Source: a marine group bacterium Sva0996 bin134 (GTDB lineage: Bacteria; Actinomycetota; Acidimicrobiia; Acidimicrobiales; Bin134). Taken from it: DNA of 64,000 nt. Positions 7,733 through 16,699 of the stretch are shown piece by piece. The translations under genes and the position numbers were made by a program. Position 1 is the first letter of the stretch, and the number at the start of each line of letters is the position of its first letter. The stretch is taken from positions 1-64,000 of the forward strand of contig MPNQ01000015.1 in NCBI GenBank assembly GCA_002239105.1, given 5' to 3'. The notes beneath the pieces were generated by a model. The model was not told the origin of the DNA. It was given only the letters and a program-made list of their open reading frames with translations, and searched no databases.

Positions 7733-9072
7733 CCGCCTCTAGCCCGCCCCAGCCACTCGATAGCTGTCGCCTTGGCGAGTTGCACGCTGATCAGTGCTTC
7801 CACCTTGATGCCGATCGGCTGGTCCGCCGACTCACGCTGGGGTCGCGGGTAATCGAATCATCTGTAAAGGTGTACCCAGGCGATGAGAGAGCCGCCCGTT
7901 CAGATCCCTTGGGCATGTGGTGGACCGCCTATTTGGAAGGGCGGCTTCCTTCTACAGACCAGGTCACAGACCGGCTGGGTGTCGTCGACCTTTTCTGCGG
8001 ATCGGGAGGGCTGGCCCTAGGCACCCGGCTGCTGGCCGCAGAGATGGGCCTCAGTCTGGTGAACGAGTTGATCGTGGACTCCGATGCCGATGCCACTGCG
8101 ACTCTGGCCGCAAACCACGATGTGCGAATTCGTCGTACTGAATCGGTGACCTCGCTAGTGGACTTCCGGGTGCGGGGAAGCGGCGACGACGCAGAGTTCA
8201 CCTATCAGCCTGAGTTGCTTGACGAACAGGTAGTAGCTGGGGCTGATCGAGCCGACCTGCTCACCGCTGGTCCGCCGTGTCAAGGCCATTCCAATCTAAA
8301 TAACCGCTCTCGGCGATCGGACATGCGGAACCACCTCATGCTGACCGTCCCCGCCTTTGCGGTGGCCGCCGGGATCAGATGCGTCGTTATAGAGAACGTT
8401 CCTGCAGTGGTTCACGATGACGCCAGCGTGATCGCCACCACCAAGGCGCTCTTGGCATCGGCAGGCTACCGGGTAACCGACGGCGTACTGGCCTCGGACA
8501 AAATGGGATGGCCGCAAACCCGGAAACGGTACTTCATGGTGGCATGCCACAACGCTGAGCCAGTCCCATTGGACGCAGTGGCAAGCTGCTTGGCTGACGA
8601 GAAACCCCGCACTCTTGAGTGGGCGCTCAGCCACCTTGACAGCTGGGCCGCTGACGAGACCGATCCGATGGATCAGCCGACGGAGCATAATCAGGAGAAC
8701 CAGAGGCGGATCGATTGGCTGTTCGAAAATAACGAGTACGACTTGGCGCTCTCGGAGCGACCGGAATGCCACAAAGACGGCACCAGCTACACATCGGTGT
8801 ACGGAAGGATGAGGCCCGATGAGCCCGCTCCAACTATTACTACCGGCTTCACAACGCCGGGGAGGGGCCGCTTTGTCCACCCCAATAATCGCCGCACGTT
8901 AACCCCTCGAGAAGCCGCTGTGATCCAAGGGTTCCCCCTTGACTACTGCTTCATCACAGAGTCGGGATCATCGCCTTCTAGGACTCAACTGTCCAAGTGG
9001 ATCGGCGATGCCGTACCGATGCCATTGGGATATGCGGCTGCCTTGAGTGCCTTAGCAGCGACACCAGTGTGA
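7729..9072 (+). CDS. DNA (cytosine-5) methyltransferase
   Basis: 447 residues from a TTG start overlapping the upstream stop. The standard motif order is visible: I (VVDLFCGSGG, 85-94), IV with catalytic C184 (GPPCQGHS), VI (ENV, 222-224), VIII (QTRKRYF, 263-269), IX (RTLTPREAAVIQGFP, 389-403) and X (IGDAVP, 425-430). The target-recognition stretch between VIII and IX is short, so specificity cannot be read. About 84 residues precede motif I, longer than usual. It methylates C5 of cytosine in a specific sequence; here it could mark self DNA for the GHKL system. Confidence 0.95.
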   Translation: MTASSPPQPLDSCRLGELHADQCFHLDADRLVRRLTLGSRVIESSVKVYPGDERAARSDPLGMWWTAYLEGRLPSTDQVTDRLGVVDLFCGSGGLALGTRLLAAEMGLSLVNELIVDSDADATATLAANHDVRIRRTESVTSLVDFRVRGSGDDAEFTYQPELLDEQVVAGADRADLLTAGPPCQGHSNLNNRSRRSDMRNHLMLTVPAFAVAAGIRCVVIENVPAVVHDDASVIATTKALLASAGYRVTDGVLASDKMGWPQTRKRYFMVACHNAEPVPLDAVASCLADEKPRTLEWALSHLDSWAADETDPMDQPTEHNQENQRRIDWLFENNEYDLALSERPECHKDGTSYTSVYGRMRPDEPAPTITTGFTTPGRGRFVHPNNRRTLTPREAAVIQGFPLDYCFITESGSSPSRTQLSKWIGDAVPMPLGYAAALSALAATPV

Positions 9073-9090
9073 ATTTGCCGCCTACAGCAG

Positions 9091-9564
9091 CTAAGTCGGC
9101 AGGTCGGGGCGGACTATTACTACGGGGCAGCTGCCGTGTTGGGCGATTTGCTGGCTGACTGAGCCGAGCAATAGGCCCCGGAAGCCGCCTCGGCCTCGGG
9201 AGCCAACCACCAGCATGGTGGCTTTGTCGGATTCGGCGATCAGGGTGTCAGCGGCCCGGCCTCGCACCATGCGGCGCCTTATCTCCACGCCTTGGGCGTC
9301 CACCTCGGCCAGCACCTCGTCGATGATGCTGTCTTGCATCCGCTTCACCTCGGCCTCGAGGTCGATGGGATCGAGCGGCACGTAGTTGAAGTCGGGCGAG
9401 GCCGGCACATAGGTGGTGGAATAGGCGGTCACCACATCCACATAGGCCTTGCGGTGGCGGGCCTCTTTAATGGCCCAGCGGAGGGCGGCTCGGGCACCAC
9501 CCGACCCCTCAACTCCTACGACGATCCGATTCTCCAACTCGCTCACTTCGTCCGCCATACCCAT
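9091..9564 (-). CDS. Universal stress protein (UspA family)
   Basis: 157 residues, single Usp domain. It begins RIVVGVEGSGGARAALRWA and ends with the ATP-binding signature GSRGRGGFRGLLLGSVSQ followed by CPVVIVR, so it belongs to the nucleotide-binding class. Convergent with the methyltransferase gene, 18 bases apart. Start could be six bases later (ATG at 9558). Confidence 0.9.
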   Translation of the reverse strand: MGMADEVSELENRIVVGVEGSGGARAALRWAIKEARHRKAYVDVVTAYSTTYVPASPDFNYVPLDPIDLEAEVKRMQDSIIDEVLAEVDAQGVEIRRRMVRGRAADTLIAESDKATMLVVGSRGRGGFRGLLLGSVSQQIAQHGSCPVVIVRPDLPT

Positions 9565-9578
9565 AGCCCCAAGTGTAG

Positions 9579-10367
9579 CTACATCGGGTCGTAGGGGAAG
9601 TCTGCGTCCACACCCCCGTCAACCACCAGGGTGCGACCGGACACGAAGCCCGATATCGGCGCCGAGAAGTACAGCACCGCACCGGCGATGTCCGACGGAA
9701 CCCCCATGTGGCCCATCGGCACGGCCGCGTCGTTGATCGCCCTTCGCTCATCGTCGAACAGCGCTTCCATGCGGGGCGTGAGGATCGTGCCCGGCGCCAC
9801 GCAGTTGGCCCGAATCCCATAAGGGGCCAGCTCGATGGCCACCGATTGCATCCACGCCATCAGCCCGGCCTTGGCCGCCCCGTAGTGGGCGTGGTTGGGG
9901 GCCGCAGTGAGCCCGCTAACCGAGGCGATGAACACCATCGTGCCCCCGCCGGTCTCCTTCATGGCCCGCCCGCCGATCTGCGAGATCAAATAGGCGTGGC
10001 GCAGCACCATGTCGAACTGCCAGTCCCACTCGGCGTCGTCGATGTCCAGCACCCCCGACCACCCCGAAACCCCCACAATGTCGACGATCCCATCAATAGA
10101 ACCCATGGCCCGTCCGGCCTCGTCCACCAGCGCCTGCACGTCATCGCGCTTGGTGATGTCGGCCGCCCAAGGGGTGCCGCCCACCTCGGTGGCCACCTGC
10201 TCAGCCCGGTCCATCTCCAAGTCGACGCAGAAAACCTTGGCCCCCATCTGGGCCAAAGCGTGCGACGACTGGCGCCCCATGCCCTGCCCGGCGCCGAGCA
10301 CGATGAAGCCCTTGTCGTCGAGCCGCATGAGCCCGGCGTAATCGGGTACCGGTGATGTATCGGCCAT
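9579..10367 (-). CDS. SDR family oxidoreductase
   Basis: 262 residues from the ATG at 10367, with AGGGG eight bases upstream. The cofactor loop is GAGQGMGR, and the catalytic Tyr/Lys appear in HYGAAKAG. An acidic residue after the second strand (FCVDLE) favours NAD(H). Ends FVSGRTLVVDGGVDADFP, typical of classical SDRs. It follows a SnoaL-like gene by two bases, so the two are co-transcribed. Substrate not evident. Confidence 0.88.
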   Translation of the reverse strand: MADTSPVPDYAGLMRLDDKGFIVLGAGQGMGRQSSHALAQMGAKVFCVDLEMDRAEQVATEVGGTPWAADITKRDDVQALVDEAGRAMGSIDGIVDIVGVSGWSGVLDIDDAEWDWQFDMVLRHAYLISQIGGRAMKETGGGTMVFIASVSGLTAAPNHAHYGAAKAGLMAWMQSVAIELAPYGIRANCVAPGTILTPRMEALFDDERRAINDAAVPMGHMGVPSDIAGAVLYFSAPISGFVSGRTLVVDGGVDADFPYDPM

Positions 10368-10369
10368 GG

Positions 10370-10825
10370 TCAAACCCCCTGGTCGGTTTGTGGTTCAAGT
10401 TGAGATGCTGCCACCTTGCGAAGCCGGCGGACCACCTCGGAGAAATCGGAGTAGCCCCACTGCTCGGTGATCTTGCCGTCGGCCACCCGCACCATCTCGA
10501 TCATCCCCCACGAAACGGCCTCCCCGGTGGGCTCGATGCCCAACAGCGGACCGGTGTGGGTGCCCCGAGCGGCGATCTTGATCACCACCAAATCGCCCTC
10601 GGCCACGATCTCCTCAATGTGGTCTTGCCAGTCGGCAAACGCGGTGCGCCAAGTAGCGATCAGAGCGCGCATCCCATCGGGGCCAGCCGGTCCCGACCCC
10701 ACCCCATGGGCCACAAAGTCGTCGGCCAACACCTCATCGAGCAACTCCACCTGCCCGCCATTGACTATGTCGCGCACCAGGCGCTCCACCACCGCCTTGT
10801 TGGTGGCCTCGAGGCTCTCGGTCAT
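10370..10825 (-). CDS. SnoaL-like / ester cyclase-type NTF2-fold protein
   Basis: 151 residues with the SnoaL-like pattern: an N-terminal helix (KAVVERLVRDIVNGG), DEVLADDFVAHG, IEEIVAEGDLVVIKIAARGTHTG and a final KITEQWGYSD strand. Relatives include polyketide cyclases and many uncharacterised small-molecule-binding proteins. The ATG overlaps the stop of the isochorismatase-like gene upstream. No specific substrate is implied. Confidence 0.8.
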   Translation of the reverse strand: MTESLEATNKAVVERLVRDIVNGGQVELLDEVLADDFVAHGVGSGPAGPDGMRALIATWRTAFADWQDHIEEIVAEGDLVVIKIAARGTHTGPLLGIEPTGEAVSWGMIEMVRVADGKITEQWGYSDFSEVVRRLRKVAASQLEPQTDQGV

Positions 10826-11451
10826 GCCCAGCGGGCCACGATGTCGTCGACGGTGAGCATCGTGGTGAGAAAGGCCATGGTGTTGTCCATCACCGCGTCG
10901 CCGTAGTCGGCCGGGATGCCGGCCACCGCGTCGCCAGCCAGCACCACCTGATAGCCCAGATCCACGGCATTGATCACCAGCCCCATCACCCCCACGTTCA
11001 GCGACACCCCGGCGGCCACCACCGTGGTCACGCCCAGGTTGCGCAGGGTCTGATCGAGCGAGGTGCCGATAAACGGCGACATGCCGTGCCAGCGGGCGAT
11101 CTCGATGTCGGATGGCTGCGGGTCGAACTCCTGAATAACCTCAGCCGACTCCGAGCCGATCAAAAGCCCCCCGTTTTGCTCGCTCAACTTGGCCGATGCG
11201 GCCAGCATCCGGCAGTTGGCCACGCTTCCCGCCCGGTCGGCCCGGAAGTGAGCCAGGCAGTGAACCACCGGCAATCCCCCCGCCCGGGCCCCAGCGCACA
11301 GCCGGGCCCCGGCGTCGATGGTCCCCCGGTCGAGCATCACATCGCGCAGGCCCCCCATGCCGGCCATGTCTCCGATTACCCCCCGCTGGCACTCCATGGT
11401 GACCACGGCGGTGTGCGACGGCGATAGCAGCTCTTCCAGGTCCACAGGCAT
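10822..11451 (-). CDS. Isochorismatase-fold protein lacking the catalytic triad
   Basis: 209 residues with the cysteine-hydrolase fold pattern, but each triad position differs: E20 (TMECQ) replaces the usual Asp, R120-W121 replaces the Lys before HGMSPF, and G154 in LNVGVMG stands where the nucleophilic Cys of xxCVxxT is expected. It probably lacks normal hydrolase activity, or uses a different chemistry. It leads a small operon with the SnoaL-like protein and the SDR. Confidence 0.8.
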   Translation of the reverse strand: MPVDLEELLSPSHTAVVTMECQRGVIGDMAGMGGLRDVMLDRGTIDAGARLCAGARAGGLPVVHCLAHFRADRAGSVANCRMLAASAKLSEQNGGLLIGSESAEVIQEFDPQPSDIEIARWHGMSPFIGTSLDQTLRNLGVTTVVAAGVSLNVGVMGLVINAVDLGYQVVLAGDAVAGIPADYGDAVMDNTMAFLTTMLTVDDIVARWA

Positions 11452-11479
11452 CGAATGAGATTAGCCCCTGCGCCGCCGC

Positions 11480-12205
11480 TCACACCGTTGGACAGGGCGG
11501 GGTGGCCAGCGAGGTTCGGTCGATCTCGGCCAAGAAGTCGGCGATCTCCAGGCTGTCGATGGCATACCCCTGGTCTCGCTGCCCCCGGGCCACCGCAAAC
11601 ACCATCCCCCACACCTCGCCGTCCACGTTCACCAGCGCGGCGCCGGAATCGCCCGCGGCCAGCAGAGAGCGGATCTCCAGCGCTATGCGGTCTTCGGCCT
11701 CTTCGCCGTACACCATGTCTATGCCTTGGGCCCAGATTCGGCGGTTCACGGTGAAGGGCACGAACTCCACGCCCTCAACCCGATCAACGGTGGCCACGTC
11801 GCCCACATCGGCGGCCACCGCCACCGTTGGGGCCAGCGCCACCGGAGAGGCCCCAATGCCGGTCACCGAGATCGCCGCTATGTCCCGCTGGGAGTCGAAC
11901 CCCACCAGCACGCCCACCGCCGAGCGGCCATCGGTCCCGCTCACCGTGATCTCCTCCACACCGGCCACCACATGGGCGTTGGTGAGCACCAGATCGGGCT
12001 CCACCATAAACCCGGTGCCCTCGCTGAACTGGCCGCAGGCCCTACCGGTGATGTGGACCGCGGCCGAGCCGATGGCGTCTCGCTCTGCCAGCACCGGTCG
12101 CTGCGGAGCATCAAAAGCCCACGTGAGGATCCAGCCCAACAGCAACCCCAACGCGGCCAGCCACAACAGCAGCCGCCGCCATTTCTTCAGCCAGTCAAAC
12201 AGCAC
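11480..12205 (-). CDS. Membrane-anchored trypsin-like serine protease
   Basis: 241 residues. One transmembrane helix at about 10-30 follows a basic start (KKWRR), so the protease domain should face outside. The catalytic triad is visible as H78 (TNAHVV), D108 (QRDIAAI) and S187 (GDSGAALVN). No PDZ domain follows. The layout recalls MarP-type or degP-like actinobacterial proteases but with one helix instead of four. Its start overlaps the stop of the upstream NTF2-fold gene. Confidence 0.88.
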   Translation of the reverse strand: MLFDWLKKWRRLLLWLAALGLLLGWILTWAFDAPQRPVLAERDAIGSAAVHITGRACGQFSEGTGFMVEPDLVLTNAHVVAGVEEITVSGTDGRSAVGVLVGFDSQRDIAAISVTGIGASPVALAPTVAVAADVGDVATVDRVEGVEFVPFTVNRRIWAQGIDMVYGEEAEDRIALEIRSLLAAGDSGAALVNVDGEVWGMVFAVARGQRDQGYAIDSLEIADFLAEIDRTSLATPPCPTV

Positions 12206-12572
12206 GCAGATCGTCGAGCGAGTAAAACGCCCGCAACGAGGTCAGCAGGCCGTCGTCGTTGAACACGGCCACATCCACCACATCGAGCTCGTAGTCCACC
12301 CCGTCGAAGCAAACCCGGGCCACCATCGGGGCGGCCGCCTCCCGGCCCGCCACCCGCACCGGCCCGGTCAGCACCAATGTCTCGGCCAGCTCGTTGCCCT
12401 CATAGAAGGCCCGCACGGCATCAATGCCCTCGTGTACCGGCCCGCCCACCGGCACCTGACACGAGCCCTCGGGGGCATAGAACGACAAGATCGCCTCCTC
12501 GTCGCCCGCGCTCACCGCGGCGGCGTATTGCTCCATCACGGCACGCATGTGCTGAGCATCAACCATGGCCAC
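12195..12572 (-). CDS. Ketosteroid isomerase-like NTF2-fold protein
   Basis: 125 residues, similar in pattern to steroid delta-isomerases: MEQYAAAVSAGDEEAILSFYAPEG, then EGIDAVRAFYEG and a final FNDDGLLTSLRAFYS. The Tyr and Asp in the first helix region fit the family, but activity cannot be inferred. It lies after an acyl-CoA dehydrogenase and thiolase pair on the same strand, 20 bases downstream, so it may belong to a lipid or steroid pathway. Confidence 0.8.
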   Translation of the reverse strand: MAMVDAQHMRAVMEQYAAAVSAGDEEAILSFYAPEGSCQVPVGGPVHEGIDAVRAFYEGNELAETLVLTGPVRVAGREAAAPMVARVCFDGVDYELDVVDVAVFNDDGLLTSLRAFYSLDDLRAV

Positions 12573-12592
12573 ACCCTTTCAACTTAACTCCC

Positions 12593-13744
12593 CTACGAGT
12601 AGCGATCGCGCAGCTGGCGGGCGATCACCATCTTTTGGATCTCGCTGGTTCCCTCTCCGATGATCATCAGGGGAGTGTCTCGAAAGTAGCGCTCCACCGG
12701 ATACTCCTCGGTGTAGCCGTTGCCCCCGTGGATGCGCAGCGCGTCGGAGGCGATCTCAAAGGCGGCCTCGGAGGCGAACAGCTTGGCCATGCCCGCTTCC
12801 AAGTCGATGCGCTCCCCCGAGTCGTAGAGGCGGGCGGCGTCGTAGGTCATCAGCCGGGCGGCGTGGAGTTTGGTGGCCATCTCGGCCAGCTTGAACCCAA
12901 TGGCCTGGTGGTCGTAGATGGGCCGCCCAAACGTTTCCCGTTCCTGGGCGTATTTGATGGCCGCCTCCAAAGCCGCCTGGGCCACTCCCACCGCGCGGGC
13001 GGCTATGTTGATCCGGCCCAACTCCAAAGCAGAAAGGGCGTAACCCAGCCCGTGGCCCACGCCCTCGGAACCACCCAGCACATTGGCGTCGGGCACCCGG
13101 AAATCGTCATAGGCCATCTCCACCGTCTCCACGCCCTTGTAGCCCAGCTTGGGGATGGTGCGAGACACGGTGAGGCCGTCGGAGCCCGGTCCCGGCTCTT
13201 TCTCCACGATGAAGCAAGTGATGCGGTCGTCGGGAGTCCGGGCCAACAGCATGACCATCTGGGCTCGCATGCCGTTGGTCACCCACATCTTGGTGCCGTT
13301 GATGATCCACTCGTCGCCGTCGGGCACCGCCCGGCAGCGGATGTTGCGGGTGTCGCTGCCCGCATCGGGCTCCGACAGCGAAAACGCCGACCGCACCGAG
13401 CCGTCGCACATGCGGGGCAAAAAGCGCTCCCGCTGCTCGTCGGTGCCGTAGCGCCCGATCATGGTGGCCGCGATCTTGTGGGTGTTCAAGATGCCGGCCA
13501 GCGACATCCACCCCCGCGACAGCTCCTCGATGATGCGGGCATAGGTGGTGGCATCTAGCCCCAAACCGCCATAGGCCTCGCCGATGGTGGCCCCGAACAG
13601 GCCGAACTCGCACATCTGGGCGAACATCGCCTCGGGAAACTCGTCAGCGTGTTCCAACTCGGAGGCATTCGGGATAACTTCTCGTTCCACCCATATTCGG
13701 ATGGCGCCGACCAACTCGTCGGCCAACACGGCGTCGGTGGCCAT
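12593..13744 (-). CDS. Acyl-CoA dehydrogenase
   Basis: 383 residues from the ATG that overlaps the thiolase stop (TGATG); an extra 22 codons upstream are inside the thiolase and rejected. Signature segments include SLSEPDAGSDTRNIRC (flavin site), LGRINIAARAVGVAQAALEAA, and RIHGGNGYTEEYPVERYFRD with the usual catalytic region, ending IGEGTSEIQKMVIARQL. It oxidises an acyl-CoA to the enoyl-CoA with FAD, passing electrons to ETF. Coupled with thiolase, it suits beta-oxidation. Confidence 0.93.
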   Translation of the reverse strand: MATDAVLADELVGAIRIWVEREVIPNASELEHADEFPEAMFAQMCEFGLFGATIGEAYGGLGLDATTYARIIEELSRGWMSLAGILNTHKIAATMIGRYGTDEQRERFLPRMCDGSVRSAFSLSEPDAGSDTRNIRCRAVPDGDEWIINGTKMWVTNGMRAQMVMLLARTPDDRITCFIVEKEPGPGSDGLTVSRTIPKLGYKGVETVEMAYDDFRVPDANVLGGSEGVGHGLGYALSALELGRINIAARAVGVAQAALEAAIKYAQERETFGRPIYDHQAIGFKLAEMATKLHAARLMTYDAARLYDSGERIDLEAGMAKLFASEAAFEIASDALRIHGGNGYTEEYPVERYFRDTPLMIIGEGTSEIQKMVIARQLRDRYS

Positions 13745-14919
13745 CAGAGCCTTTCGATCAGGGTTCCCGTGCCCAAGCCGCCTCCACAGCACATGGTGAT
13801 CAATCCCCACTGGCCGTCGGTGCGCTCCAACTCGTGGAGCGCCTTGGTTACCAGGATGCTCCCGGTTCCCCCTAGCGGATGGCCGAGGGCAATGGCCCCG
13901 CCGTTGGGGTTCACCCGCTCCATGTCGGGGGCCAGCTCAGCGGCCCAGCACAGCACCACCGAGGCGAAGGCCTCGTTGATCTCCACCACGTCGATGTCGG
14001 CCATGGCCAGGCCCGAGCGCTCCAACAGCCGCTGGGTGGCGGGGATCGGCCCCTCCAGCATCAGCACCGGGTCACAGCCCACCAGGCAGGTTTCGGCGAT
14101 GCGGGCCCTGGGGGTGAGTCCGAGTTGCTCAGCCCGCTCGGCGGTGGTCATAAGCACTGCTCCGGCGCCATCGGAGATCTGCGACGACGAGCCCGCGGTG
14201 TGAACCCCATCGGGCCGGGCCACCGGCTTGAGGGCGGCCAGCCCTTCAAGGGTGGTGTCCCGCAGGCCCTCATCGGCGCTGACGGTGATGGTCTCGTCGG
14301 TCTTTTTGCCGTTCTCATCGAGCACCGGGGCCTCGATGGGCACGATCTGGGTCTCGAATCGCCCCTCGGCCACGGCCCGGGCGGCCCGCTGCTGGGAGGC
14401 CAGGCCCAAGCGGTCGCAATCCTCGCGGGTGATGCCCCACTTGTCGGCCATCCGCTCGGCCCCCTCGAACTGGGAGGTGAACTCGTGGTGGGCGAAGTAG
14501 TCGCGGGTCACCGGCCGGCCCACGCCCTCAGCCGACGCGTTGGCGCCGATGGGCACCATGCTCATGCTCTCCACCCCGCAGGCCAGCACCGTGTCCTCCA
14601 CGCCCGACTTCACCAGGCTGTAGGCCAGGTTTACCGCATGCTGGGAGGAGCCGCACTGGGAGTCCACCGTGCTGCACGCCGTTTCAGTGGGCATGCCAGC
14701 GGTGAGCCAGGCTGTGCGGACCACGTTCATGGCCTGAGCCCCAATCTGATCCACACACCCCCCCACCACCTGCCCAATGGCGCCCGGATCGATCCCCGAC
14801 CGCTCCACCGCCGCCGCCTGCACCTGCCCCAGCAAAGAAGTGGGATGCACCGACCCCAACCCCCCATTGCGCTTCCCCACCGCAGAGCGAACCGCCTCAA
14901 CAATCACAACCTCAGTCAT
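13744..14919 (-). CDS. Thiolase (acetyl-CoA acyltransferase)
   Basis: 391 residues, the usual family length. The acylated Cys is C89 in DSQCGSSQHA; the C-terminal active site shows NPNGGAIALGHPLGGTG and TMCCGGGLGTG. Catalyses thiolytic cleavage of 3-ketoacyl-CoA or its reverse. The acyl-CoA dehydrogenase overlaps its stop codon. Divergent from the acyl-CoA ligase at 15011, across a 91-base gap that must hold both promoters. Confidence 0.95.
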   Translation of the reverse strand: MTEVVIVEAVRSAVGKRNGGLGSVHPTSLLGQVQAAAVERSGIDPGAIGQVVGGCVDQIGAQAMNVVRTAWLTAGMPTETACSTVDSQCGSSQHAVNLAYSLVKSGVEDTVLACGVESMSMVPIGANASAEGVGRPVTRDYFAHHEFTSQFEGAERMADKWGITREDCDRLGLASQQRAARAVAEGRFETQIVPIEAPVLDENGKKTDETITVSADEGLRDTTLEGLAALKPVARPDGVHTAGSSSQISDGAGAVLMTTAERAEQLGLTPRARIAETCLVGCDPVLMLEGPIPATQRLLERSGLAMADIDVVEINEAFASVVLCWAAELAPDMERVNPNGGAIALGHPLGGTGSILVTKALHELERTDGQWGLITMCCGGGLGTGTLIERL

Positions 14920-15010
14920 AACCCCACCCTAGAACCTAGATCCCCCTGTAGCCCGTTGAAGCAAGCTGCGATCAGTGAATGGGCGCAGCCAATGACTAGC
15001 GTTTGAGACC

Positions 15011-16699
15011 GTGGGTGTTCGTGAGGATGTGATTGAGGAGCTGACTGGGGCGGGCGGGTTGTTCGAGCTGACCACCGAGGAAGTTCTGGGGCAGCAGGCC
15101 GTGGTGTTCGCCAGCCGGATGCGCTCGCTGCGGGAGATGGTGGCCAATACCGCCAATTTCGGCGACCGGGAGTTTCTGGTGCTGGAAGGCCAGCGGCTCA
15201 CCTTCGACGGCTTTATTTCCCAGGTGGCGGCGGCCGCGGCTGCCCTGCGATTGCGGGGTATCGGCCATGGCGACCGGGTGGCCATCTTTGCGGCCAACTG
15301 CCCTGAGTGGGTGGTTTCGTTCTTCGCCGCCACCAGCATTGGGGCCGTCGTGTCGGCCTACAACGGCTGGTGGACCGCCGACGAGGTGGATTACGCCACC
15401 TCGCTCAGCACTCCGGCGCTGGTGATCGCCGACCGCCCCCGCCTCGAGCGCTCCGGTATCGGCAGCACCGACGCTCCGTGTCTGGTGATCGAGGACGACT
15501 GGGCTGGGTACTTGGCCTCTGGGGCCGGAGCCACCTTGGAAGACATCGACGTGGCCTTGGCCGAGGACGACCCCGCGGTGATCTTGTTCACCAGCGGCAC
15601 CACCGGCCGCCCCAAGGGGGCGGTGGGCTCGCATCGGGGGCTTATCGGCTTCGTGCAGTCCACCATGATGAACGGGGCGGTGCGGGTGTTCGCCGAGATG
15701 CGCACCCATCCCCCCGCCGACGACGGCTCGGCCTCCGCCCCGCCAGCCCAGGCGGTGACGCTGGGCACCTCGCCGCTGTTCCATGTTTCGGGGCTGTACG
15801 GATCCACGCTCATCTCCATGGTGACCGGGGGCAAGATCGTCTACCGCCGGGGCCGTTTCGATCCCGAGGCGGTGCTCGGGCTCATCCAAGACGAAGGCGT
15901 CACCGCCTTCGCCGCGCTGGGCAGCATCGGCTCGCGGCTGGTGAACCACCCCCGGTTCGGGGAGTTCGACACCTCCAGCATCGTCAACGTGGGCTTCGGC
16001 GGCGCACCGGCCAGCCCCGCAGTTCAAGACCGGATGCGCCAGGCCTTCCCCAACGCCGCCCACGCAGTGGGAATGGGCTACGGCTCATCGGAGTCGGTGG
16101 CGGTCATCGCCGGCATCGGCGGCGCCGAGTATCGGGAGCGGCCCACCTCGTGCGGCCAGGTGTCAATCGGCTTCGAGGCCGAGGTGCGCGGCCCCGACGG
16201 CCAGCCGCTGCCCACGGGTCAAGAGGGCGACATCTGGTGCCGCAGCGCCTACACCATGCTCGAGTACTGGAACGATCCCGCCGCCACCGCGGCCACCATC
16301 GACGCCGACCGGTGGCTGAACACCGGCGACATCGGCTGCTTCGACGACGACGGGTACCTCTACATCAACTCGCGGGCCCGCGACATGATCCTGCGCAACG
16401 CCGAGAACATCTACCCCATCGAGATTGAATACCGCTTAGACGCCCATCCGCTGGTGGCCGAATCAGCCGTGTTCGGCGTGGACCACCCTGAGATGGGCCA
16501 AGAGGTCAAGGCCGTGGTGGTGCCGGTTGACGGCACTCAGGTCGAAGCCGACGACCTGGCCCAGTGGTGCAAGGAAGTGCTCGCCCCCTACAAGATCCCC
16601 ACCCAATGGGAGATCCGGCCCCCCCCCCCACCAAGCCCCCCCCCCACGGGAGCACCCCCCCCCCCCCCCCCCCCCGCACCCCCGCCGGCAAAGTGGTAA
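15011..16699 (+). CDS. Acyl-CoA synthetase (AMP-forming), 3' end frameshifted
   Basis: Adenylate-forming enzyme: P-loop FTSGTTGRPKGA, then GMGYGSSES, and TGDIGCFDDDGYLYINSRARDMI. It activates a carboxylic acid, probably a fatty acid, to its CoA thioester. The open frame ends at 16699 after an implausible Pro-rich tail coded by C runs at 16619-16675. In another frame, PAGKVVKRELYS-stop follows at 16681-16719; this is the conserved C-terminal PxGKxxK motif with the catalytic Lys. The true gene therefore runs to 16719, and the frame is broken by the C-rich block. GTG start; no clear ribosome binding site. Confidence 0.88.
   Translation: MGVREDVIEELTGAGGLFELTTEEVLGQQAVVFASRMRSLREMVANTANFGDREFLVLEGQRLTFDGFISQVAAAAAALRLRGIGHGDRVAIFAANCPEWVVSFFAATSIGAVVSAYNGWWTADEVDYATSLSTPALVIADRPRLERSGIGSTDAPCLVIEDDWAGYLASGAGATLEDIDVALAEDDPAVILFTSGTTGRPKGAVGSHRGLIGFVQSTMMNGAVRVFAEMRTHPPADDGSASAPPAQAVTLGTSPLFHVSGLYGSTLISMVTGGKIVYRRGRFDPEAVLGLIQDEGVTAFAALGSIGSRLVNHPRFGEFDTSSIVNVGFGGAPASPAVQDRMRQAFPNAAHAVGMGYGSSESVAVIAGIGGAEYRERPTSCGQVSIGFEAEVRGPDGQPLPTGQEGDIWCRSAYTMLEYWNDPAATAATIDADRWLNTGDIGCFDDDGYLYINSRARDMILRNAENIYPIEIEYRLDAHPLVAESAVFGVDHPEMGQEVKAVVVPVDGTQVEADDLAQWCKEVLAPYKIPTQWEIRPPPPPSPPPTGAPPPPPPPAPPPAKW
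16591..16675 (+). repeat. Corrupted tandem copy with poly-C runs
   Basis: The segment from 16591 (CAAGATCCCCACCC...) reappears 41 bases later at 16632 as CAAG, ten C, ACGGGAGCA and a 21-C run. A/T positions of the first copy are mostly replaced by C. C runs measure 11 (16619-16629), 10 (16636-16645) and 21 (16655-16675). The block breaks the acyl-CoA ligase frame. Most simply a sequencing or assembly error. Confidence 0.75.

Noticed and set aside
16619-16675. Poly-C tract as a phase-variable switch
   Set aside because: Several interrupted C runs inside a degraded copy of the adjacent sequence look like an error, and a similar defect occurs in hyuA. Kept as an alternative only.
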